37,851 bases of DNA from an uncultured Subdoligranulum sp. (GTDB lineage: Bacteria > Bacillota_A > Clostridia > Oscillospirales > Ruminococcaceae). Below, in pieces: positions 30,575-37,851 of the stretch; within the stretch, counting starts at the first letter, position 1; each line of letters starts with the position of its first letter. The DNA is taken from positions 1 to 37,851 of the forward strand of contig NZ_CALADU010000295.1 in assembly GCF_937890665.1 (NCBI RefSeq), given 5' to 3'. A program made the position numbers and the translations under genes. The notes under the pieces are model-generated. The model did not search any database. It saw nothing but the letters and a program-made list of their open reading frames with translations, and had not been told where the DNA came from.

Positions 30575-31885
30575 ATGGACGCAAGACAGTACAAGCAGGC
30601 CATTCTGCAAACGCTGGACGAGATAGGCGGCGAGGTGACCGCCTGCGCCGATACCATCCACGGCTATGCCGAACTCAGCGGCGAGGAAACCCGCTCTGCC
30701 GCGGCGCTGGAAGATCTGCTGGAACGCCACGGCTTTACGGTGGAACGGGGGCTGAAGGATCAGCCCACCGCCTTCCGGGCGGTATACGGCAGCGGGCCGG
30801 TGCGCATCGGCTATATGTGTGAGTACGATGCCTTGGCCACCCTGCAGCAGGACGATGTGCCCTACCAGCAGGGCAACGGCAACCCCGGTCATGGCTGCGG
30901 CCATAACCTGCTGGGCGCGGGCAGCGCCGCCGCCGGCATCCTGCTGGCCCGGCTCATCGATCAGGGCTTGCCCGCCACGGTGGTGGTCTACGGTACCCCT
31001 GCCGAGGAAACGCTGGCCGGCAAGACCATCATGGTCAACAACGGGTATTTCCGGGATGTGGATGTGGTGCTGGGATGGCACCCCCACAACCACAGTGAAC
31101 CCGGCGAGATCAAACACAAGGCGGCTGCTGCCTTTACCATGACCTTCCATGGCCGGGCGGCCCATGCATGCAACTGCCCCGAAAACGGGCGCAGTGCGCT
31201 GGATGCCGCTGAGCTGACCAATGTGGGGGTCAACTATCTGCGGGAACACGTAGGGCGGGACTGCTATATGCACTACTGCTACCTCAACGGCGGCGAACGG
31301 CCCAACATCGTGCCGGACTATGCCAAGCTGTGGTACATGGTGCGGGCCTGTACCTACGCCGAGATGAAAGAGGTGGAGCGCCGGGTCAAGCGGATCGCAG
31401 AGGGGGCGTGCCGCATGACCGACACCACCGTGGAGTTTGAAACGCTGGGCGATACCCATGACAATCGTCTGAACTTTGCGCTGAGCCGCCTCGTCTATGA
31501 GGCGATGACCGAGATCGGCGAACCCCAGTTCACCGAAGAGGAGATCGCCTACACCCGCGAGATCGCCCAGCATGCAGGGGTTGCCGGCTTTACCGGCGAC
31601 TTTGACGCCCACATCGTGCCGGCTGACCGTACCATCAAGATCGACAACGGTTCCACCGACTTGGCGGATGTCAGTCAGGTGGTGCCCACCATCAATATGT
31701 TCGCGGCCTGCTTTGCGGCCAACACCCCCATGCATACATGGGTGGTCACCGCACAGGCCTGCCGTCCGTCGGCCCACCGGGGCATGCGGTTTGCGGCGGC
31801 GTCCTTGGCTTTGGCCGGGGCGCGGCTGGTGGCCGAACCCGAAAGTCTGGCGGCGGTGCGTGCGGAATTTGAAACGGAAAGGTGA
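30575..31885 (+). CDS. M20-family amidohydrolase, AbgB-like, copy 1
   Basis: A 436-residue cytoplasmic metallo-amidohydrolase of the M20 group nearest to AbgB (p-aminobenzoyl-glutamate hydrolase subunit B). Metal-site features are intact: MCEYDAL, GHGCGHN, the PAEE pair, WHP and a late THTW-like MHTWVV. A dimerisation lid domain lies between about 185 and 300 (GRAAHACNCPENGRSALDA). The usual reaction is cleavage of an amide between an acyl or aryl group and an amino acid. It lies 15 bp after livF and is followed, nine bases later, by a close paralogue. The natural amide is unknown. Confidence 0.9.
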   Translation: MDARQYKQAILQTLDEIGGEVTACADTIHGYAELSGEETRSAAALEDLLERHGFTVERGLKDQPTAFRAVYGSGPVRIGYMCEYDALATLQQDDVPYQQGNGNPGHGCGHNLLGAGSAAAGILLARLIDQGLPATVVVYGTPAEETLAGKTIMVNNGYFRDVDVVLGWHPHNHSEPGEIKHKAAAAFTMTFHGRAAHACNCPENGRSALDAAELTNVGVNYLREHVGRDCYMHYCYLNGGERPNIVPDYAKLWYMVRACTYAEMKEVERRVKRIAEGACRMTDTTVEFETLGDTHDNRLNFALSRLVYEAMTEIGEPQFTEEEIAYTREIAQHAGVAGFTGDFDAHIVPADRTIKIDNGSTDLADVSQVVPTINMFAACFAANTPMHTWVVTAQACRPSAHRGMRFAAASLALAGARLVAEPESLAAVRAEFETER

Positions 31886-31894
31886 TTACTGGCT

Positions 31895-33196
31895 ATGACA
31901 CAGCAGCAAAAGATTGAAACTTGGCTGGAAGCCCACGCAGCGGAGTTTGCCGCTTGCGCGGACCGGATCCACGACATGGCGGAGCTCAGCGGGGAAGAAC
32001 ACCGCTCGGCTGCCGAGCTGGCGGATCTGCTGGAACGCCACGGTTTCACGGTGGAGCGGGGCCTGAAGACCCAGCCCACCGCTTTCCGGGCGGTGTACGG
32101 CAATGGGCCGGTGCGCATCGGCTATATGTGCGAGTATGACGCGCTGGCCTCGCTGCAGCAGGACGATGTGCCCTACCAGCAGGGCAACGGCGGCCCCGGC
32201 CACGGCTGCGGCCACAATCTGCTGGGCGCGGGCAGCGCGGCCGCCGGCATTGCGCTGGCCCAGTTGGTGGACGAAGGCCTGCCCGCCACGGTGGTGGTCT
32301 ACGGCACCCCTGCCGAGGAGACGCTGGCCGGCAAGACCATCATGATCGAAAACGGCTACTTCCGGGATGTGGACGTCTGTCTGGCGTGGCATCCCTTGGA
32401 CCACAACGACCCCGGCGAGGTCAAGTTCAAAGCCGCCGAGGCACTGACCATGACCTTCCACGGCCGGGCAGCCCATGCCTGCAACTGCCCCGAAAACGGC
32501 CGCAGCGCGCTGGATGCTGCCGAATTGACCAACATCGGCGTAAATTATTTGCGGGAACATGTGGACAAAGACTGCTATATGCATTATTGTTATACTAATG
32601 GCGGCGACCGGCCCAACATTGTGCCGGAGTATGCCCAGCTGTGGTATATGGTGCGGGCCTACACCTTCGCCCAGATGAAGGAGCTGGAGACCCGGGTCAA
32701 GCATGTGGCGGAAGGCGCCTGCATGATGACCGACACCACGGTGGAGTTCAAGATCTTGGGGGAAAACCACGACAGCAAGCTGAACTTCACGCTGGCTTCG
32801 CTGGCCCATGACTGCATGGAGGCCATCGGCGCGCCCAAGTTCACCGAGGAAGAGAAAGCCTATGCCCGTGAGGTGGCCAAGGCCATCAACCTGCCCGGTG
32901 TGGTGGGCGAACTGGACGAGAGCATCCTGCCGGTGGACGGCACCGTCAAGAAGGACAATGGTTCCAGCGACGTGGCGGATGTAAGCCAGATCGTGCCGGT
33001 GGTGAACATCAACACCGCCTGCTACGGCCGCAAAACGCCCAACCATACTTGGGCCGTCACGGTACAGGCCGACAAACCGGCGGCTCACCGCGGCATGATC
33101 TTTGCGGCCAAGACGCTGGCGCTGATGGGCGCCCGTCTGGCCACCGAACCCGACCTGCTGGCGGCGGTGCGCGCAGAATTTGAAAAAGCGGAGTAA
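31895..33196 (+). CDS. M20-family amidohydrolase, AbgB-like, copy 2
   Basis: A 433-residue paralogue of the preceding protein, identical over long stretches (LERHGFTVERGL, DDVPYQQGNG, GTPAEETLAGKTIM, CNCPENGRSALDAAELTN) and similar at DNA level, so a tandem duplication is clear. Metal-site motifs GHGCGHN, PAEE and WHP are intact. Differences cluster in the late catalytic part (about 325-375), for example INLPGVVGELDESILPVDGTV against VAGFTGDFDAHIVPADRTI in copy 1, which could mean different substrates or a heteromer like AbgA-AbgB. Its ribosome binding site is weak and lies about 12 bases before the ATG, so it depends on coupling to copy 1. Confidence 0.9.
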   Translation: MTQQQKIETWLEAHAAEFAACADRIHDMAELSGEEHRSAAELADLLERHGFTVERGLKTQPTAFRAVYGNGPVRIGYMCEYDALASLQQDDVPYQQGNGGPGHGCGHNLLGAGSAAAGIALAQLVDEGLPATVVVYGTPAEETLAGKTIMIENGYFRDVDVCLAWHPLDHNDPGEVKFKAAEALTMTFHGRAAHACNCPENGRSALDAAELTNIGVNYLREHVDKDCYMHYCYTNGGDRPNIVPEYAQLWYMVRAYTFAQMKELETRVKHVAEGACMMTDTTVEFKILGENHDSKLNFTLASLAHDCMEAIGAPKFTEEEKAYAREVAKAINLPGVVGELDESILPVDGTVKKDNGSSDVADVSQIVPVVNINTACYGRKTPNHTWAVTVQADKPAAHRGMIFAAKTLALMGARLATEPDLLAAVRAEFEKAE

Positions 33197-33202
33197 TAGA
33201 GC

Positions 33203-34480
33203 ATGTTGGAGCAAAAAATCTACGATACCTATACCGAGCTGCTGCACAGTGAGCTCATCACGGCCATGGGCTGTACCGAGCCCATCGCCATTGCCTACGC
33301 CGGCGCCTTGGCCCGGCGGGTCTTGGGCCAAGAGCCGGAGCATCTGCATCTGGCGTGCAGCGGCAACATTGTCAAAAATGTCAAAGGCGTGACGGTGCCC
33401 AACTCGGGCGGACGCCGGGGCATCGAGATCGCGGCCCTGTTGGGCGTCTGCGGCGGGGATGCCCAGCGCCGTCTGGCGGTGCTGGAAAGCGTCACCGACG
33501 AGACCCGCGCCCGGGCGGTGGAACTGCTGGAAGCGGGCATCTGCGAGACCAGCCTCATCGAAGGCACCGACAATCTGGTGGTGCAGGTGACGGCCCGGTC
33601 CGGCGAGGACGAGGCCTTTGTGGAGATCCGCACCACCCACACCAACGTGACCCGGATGGAGCACAACGGCGAGAACCTGCTGGAAGGGGAACAGGCACAG
33701 GAGGTCTGTGCCCCGGCCCCGGACAAAAAGCTGCTCAACGTGCGGGACATTTTGGCCTACGGCGAAACGGTGGACTTGGCCCGGGTACAGGACGTGCTGG
33801 AAAACCAGATCCAGTGCAACCGCGAGATCTCCCGCACCGGTCTGTCCGGTCACTATGGCGCCGAGGTAGGCGCCACGCTGCGCAGCATGTTCCAAGAAGG
33901 CCCCTTTGAGATGCGGGCCGCCGCGGCGGCCGCCGCAGGCAGCGACGCCCGGATGAACGGCTGCCCGCTGCCGGTGGTCATCAACTCGGGCAGCGGCAAT
34001 CAAGGCCTGACCGTCACCATGCCGGTGCTGCTCTACGCCGAGGAAAACGGCGTAAGCCACGAAAAACTGCTGCGGGCGCTGGCCATTGCCAACCTGATGA
34101 GCATTCACCAAAAGCGGTTTATCGGCAGCCTGTCTGCCTACTGCGGGGCCACCAGTGCCGCCTGTGCGGCGTCGGTGGGCGTCTGCTGGATGCAGGGCGG
34201 CAGCTACGAGCAGATCTGCGGCGTCATCACCAACACGCTGGCCACCTTGGGCGGCATGTGGTGCGACGGTGCCAAGTCCAGTTGTGCCTCCAAGATCGCG
34301 GCGGCCGTCTACACCGGCCTGCTCAGCGTGCGGATGAGCATGAACGGCCATCACTTTGAGCAGGGCGAAGGCATCGTCACCGAGAGCGTGGAAAAGACCA
34401 TCGAGGACGTGGGGTACATCGCCCGGGAAGGCATGAAGGAGACCGATCTGGAGATCCTGCGCCTGATGCTGAAAAACTGA
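33203..34480 (+). CDS. cyuA: CyuA-type L-cysteine desulfidase (UPF0597, serine dehydratase alpha-like)
   Basis: A 425-residue cytoplasmic protein of the L-cysteine desulfidase family, which turns L-cysteine into sulfide, ammonia and pyruvate with a [4Fe-4S] cluster; relatives may use serine. The catalytic Cys24 lies in AMGCTEP. Cluster ligands are Cys314, Cys354 (GMWCDGAK) and Cys361; the spacings of 40 and 7 equal those of the Methanocaldococcus enzyme (Cys282, Cys322, Cys329). It starts seven bases after the second M20 gene and is the last gene of the operon before a terminator. It suggests that the imported and hydrolysed compound releases cysteine or serine. Confidence 0.9.
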   Translation: MLEQKIYDTYTELLHSELITAMGCTEPIAIAYAGALARRVLGQEPEHLHLACSGNIVKNVKGVTVPNSGGRRGIEIAALLGVCGGDAQRRLAVLESVTDETRARAVELLEAGICETSLIEGTDNLVVQVTARSGEDEAFVEIRTTHTNVTRMEHNGENLLEGEQAQEVCAPAPDKKLLNVRDILAYGETVDLARVQDVLENQIQCNREISRTGLSGHYGAEVGATLRSMFQEGPFEMRAAAAAAAGSDARMNGCPLPVVINSGSGNQGLTVTMPVLLYAEENGVSHEKLLRALAIANLMSIHQKRFIGSLSAYCGATSAACAASVGVCWMQGGSYEQICGVITNTLATLGGMWCDGAKSSCASKIAAAVYTGLLSVRMSMNGHHFEQGEGIVTESVEKTIEDVGYIAREGMKETDLEILRLMLKN

Positions 34481-34499
34481 CAACCAACCTCCCCAATAG

Positions 34500-34540
34500 A
34501 ACCGGACCGCAGCCCCGCATAGGGCGGCGGTCCGGTTTTG
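34500..34540 (+). terminator. Terminator of the Liv/M20/CyuA operon
   Basis: AACCGGACCGC (34500-34510) pairs with GCGGTCCGGTT (34527-34537), followed by TTG and TTTCC. Confidence 0.88.
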
Positions 34541-34550
34541 TTTCCCCAAT

Positions 34551-34588
34551 ATAAAAAGGAGGCAGGCCCCAGATGGGGTCTGCCTCCT
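34551..34588 (-). terminator. Terminator of the leftward GH1-EIIBC operon
   Basis: On the minus strand AGGAGGCAGACCCC pairs with GGGGCCTGCCTCCT around ATCT (one mismatch), followed by TTTTTAT. It sits 27 bases after the EIIBC stop. Confidence 0.9.
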
Positions 34589-34615
34589 GCCGCAATAGAG
34601 AAATGTGGGAAAACG

Positions 34616-36024
34616 TTAGTTGGTCTCGCCGGTCTCGGAGGAATCCAGCTTGCCCTGCTTGGCCCAGACGCTGTAAAGGACGAAGCAGACCACGAAGGAA
34701 ACCACCATGGCGATGACGGTACCGATGCAGGCATTGAAGAAGTTGGTCATGCTGTCGCCGCCCACGTAGGCCGGCAGCACCAGCAATCCGGGAGAGCCGG
34801 AAGCGTAGCGGGCTACACCGGTGATGCCCAGATACAGGCCGCCCACGCCGCCGCCAATCATCGCAGAGATCAGGGGGTAGATGAATTTCAGGTTGACACC
34901 GTAGAGTACCGGCTCGGTGATGCCCAGCACACCGGTCAGACCGGCAGAAGCAGCCAACTGCTTGGTGGTCTTGTTGCGGGTGCGCAGCGCCACAGCCAGA
35001 CCGGCAGCACCCTGTGCCACGTTGGAAGCCAGCATGCCGGGGCCGACCACGGTATCAAAGCCCATGGTAGCCAAGTTGTTGGTGCCAATGGGGATCAGGC
35101 CGTAGTGGGTGCCGGTCATGACCAGCAGCGGGTTGAAGATGCCCACGAGGGTGGGAACCAGCCAGCCGGCGGTGGCGGTCAGCCAGGTGAAGAAGGCGGC
35201 GATCAGGTCACCGATCCAGATGCCGATGGGGCCCAGCACCACCACGGTGACGGTACCGGCCACCACAATGCTGGCCAGCGGCACCGAGAAGAACTTGATG
35301 GCCTGAGGAGAGAGATCTTCTGGACGAAATGTTCCACGATGGACATGAACCAGACACCCAGCAGAATGGGCACCACCGAGGAGCTGTACGAAGCCTGAGT
35401 GACAGGCAGGCCGAAGAGGTGGACGGCTTCCTCGCCGCCCATCAGGGTGACGAAGGAGGGGTAGACCAGAATGCCGCCCAAGGCCATGGCTACGTACTGG
35501 TTGCACTTAAAGCTCTTGGCAGCGGAAGCGCCCAGCAGCAGCGGCAGGAAGTAGAACGCCGCATCCGCAAAGGCGTTCAGGATGGTGTAGGTCTGGGTGG
35601 AGTTGTCCAGCCAACCCAGCGCCACAAACAGGGCCATAAAAGCCTTCAGCAAACCGGCGCCGGTGATGGCGGGGATGATGGGCTGGAAGATGCTGGCGAT
35701 GGCCTCCAAGATCTTGCTCAGGCGGGAACGGTTGTCCTCCTTGGCAGCCTTGGGGTCCTCCACCGCGGCGGCGCTCTCAAAGCCGCCCAGCGCCACGATC
35801 TCTTGGTAGACGGCGGGTACGTCGGGGCCGATGACCACCTGATACTGGCCGCCCGCATTGATGACCGACAGCACGCCTTGGGTCTTTTTCAGCACATCGG
35901 TCTGGGCTTTGGTGTCATCCTTCAAGGTAAAGCGCAGCCGGGTGGCGCAGTGTACCACCTTGTCCACGTTTTCCTTGCCGCCCACATTGTCCAGAATGGT
36001 GGCTGCAAGCTGTTTGAAATTCAT
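34616..36024 (-). pseudogene. PTS beta-glucoside-type EIIBC gene broken by a dinucleotide frameshift
   Basis: Two overlapping frames together encode one EIIBC of about 468 residues, the normal length without EIIA. The first part (from ATG 36024) has EIIB with phosphocysteine Cys26 in VVHCATRLRF and the first half of EIIC to VEHFVQKIS. The rest (to the stop at 34616) continues with PQAIKFFSVPLASI and includes the sugar-site motif GITEPVLYGVNL. The break is at a (GA)4 tract at 35308-35315 (read as TC on the coding strand); three units would restore the frame. As written, translation stops after 273 residues at 35203. It could be a true mutation, slipped-strand phase variation or a sequencing error. 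It follows a GH1 gene by 37 bp in one operon. Confidence 0.88.
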
Positions 36025-36061
36025 GAAATGTTTCCTCCTTTTATAGTACGGCGGGGTCTGC

Positions 36062-37553
<1,492 letters not shown>

Positions 37554-37569
37554 CGACTTTCTGTTTTGT

Positions 37570-37575
37570 AGTATA
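37570..37575 (-). promoter_or_regulatory. -10 box of the leftward GH1-EIIBC operon
   Basis: TATACT on the minus strand, about 69 bases before the start codon. The -35 region at 17 bp is only T-rich, so an activator or weak basal expression is possible. Confidence 0.55.
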
Positions 37576-37729
37576 ATTGACGGTGCTGCAAAAGAAAAGA
37601 CCCTTGCCGCGAACAGGAACCGGTGTTTCAAAAAGTTGACCGCCTGCCCCCGCCGGTGAAACAAAGCTGTCAACCAAACAAAAGAAAAGTAGCTTTTTTG
37701 TGGGTTTTGCACAAAACAGGAGGGGTGCC
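37576..37729. other. Intergenic stretch without a recognised gene
   Basis: No reading frame here has a ribosome binding site and family resemblance. It separates the leftward GH1 promoter from a rightward promoter at 37730. Confidence 0.5.
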
Positions 37730-37759
37730 TTGACGGTCCTTAAAAGGGGACGGTATAAT
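37730..37759 (+). promoter_or_regulatory. Rightward promoter leading out of the window
   Basis: TTGACG (37730-37735), an 18-bp spacer and TATAAT (37754-37759). It would drive a gene or a short RNA beyond or at the right edge. Confidence 0.75.
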
Positions 37760-37768
37760 AACAAAAAA

Positions 37769-37800
37769 GGCCGGGCGACCGCCGGCCACTAGGATTTTTT
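37769..37800 (+). terminator. Hairpin and T-run just after the rightward promoter
   Basis: GGCCGG-GCGACC-GCCGGCC can form a GC-rich stem (37769-37787) and TTTTTT follows at 37795-37800 after an eight-base gap. It may be a leader attenuator or the end of a very short RNA. The gap before the T-run makes it a weak terminator. Confidence 0.4.
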
Positions 37801-37851
37801 ACAGAAAGATTAACTATTAAAAGTCAACCCCGAAAATGAATGGTGGTGGTG

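Noticed and set aside
31886..34549. 887-codon open frame on the minus strand
   Set aside because: It is antisense to the second M20 gene and cyuA, has shadow-frame composition and no ribosome binding site; the plus-strand genes carry clear family motifs.
35300..35320. Programmed ribosomal frameshift in the EIIBC gene
   Set aside because: No slippery heptamer or downstream pseudoknot is seen, and PTS EIIBC genes are not known to use frameshifting; a GA-repeat length change explains it better.

Overview
The window is GC-rich bacterial DNA with Gram-positive-style expression signals: strong AAGGAGG-type ribosome binding sites, sigma-A promoters of the TTGACA-N17-TATAAT type, U-tailed terminator hairpins and lipoprotein signal peptides. 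Together with the many PTS permeases, phospho-glycosidases, a YesM/YesN two-component pair and LacI/RpiR regulators, this suggests a fermentative gut Clostridia, perhaps Oscillospiraceae/Ruminococcaceae (Faecalibacterium/Gemmiger-like). The taxon is an inference. I see no rRNA, tRNA, IS element, phage gene or CRISPR array.

Region 1 (1-8319) is an oxidative sugar/sugar-acid locus. A leftward operon encodes an AraG/RbsA-type ATPase, an RbsC-type permease, an AraF-like sugar-binding lipoprotein and a creatininase-family amidohydrolase cut by the window edge. Divergently, a rightward operon encodes an SDR dehydrogenase, a D-galactonate dehydratase (DgoD, with catalytic residues at the E. coli numbering) and an SMP-30-type lactonase. 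A LacI-family regulator with its own promoter follows. The two divergent promoters each carry a matching 14-bp LacI-type operator just downstream of the -10 box. The set fits dehydrogenase, lactonase and dehydratase steps on galactose or a related sugar, but the kinase and aldolase are not in the window.

Region 2 (8320-11000) holds singletons: an SRPBCC protein, a membrane-anchored alpha/beta hydrolase and a flavin-reductase-like protein, plus a hairpin-rich stretch without a gene (10720-11000).

Region 3 (11000-22520) is PTS sugar use. An RpiR regulator precedes two TTTC-N8-GAAA sites and a beta-glucoside operon (GH1, EIIBC, GH1). A MATE exporter and a small XRE regulator follow. The glv/mal-type alpha-glucoside set lies on the minus strand: RpiR regulator, IICB permease and GH4 6-phospho-alpha-glucosidase.

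Region 4 (22560-34540) has a YesM/YesN-type two-component system on the minus strand, divergent from a rightward cluster: a Liv-type ABC transporter (binding lipoprotein, two permeases, two ATPases), two tandem AbgB-like M20 amidohydrolases and a CyuA-type [4Fe-4S] L-cysteine desulfidase. This is the best candidate for an undescribed pathway: uptake of an amide-linked or conjugated amino compound, hydrolysis by the M20 pair, then deamination/desulfidation of the released cysteine or serine.

Region 5 (34550-37851) is a second GH1 plus EIIBC beta-glucoside operon on the minus strand, whose EIIBC gene is split by an extra GA dinucleotide in a (GA)4 tract. A rightward promoter followed by a hairpin points out of the right edge. 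None of the three PTS permeases carries an EIIA domain, so a shared EIIA encoded elsewhere is implied.
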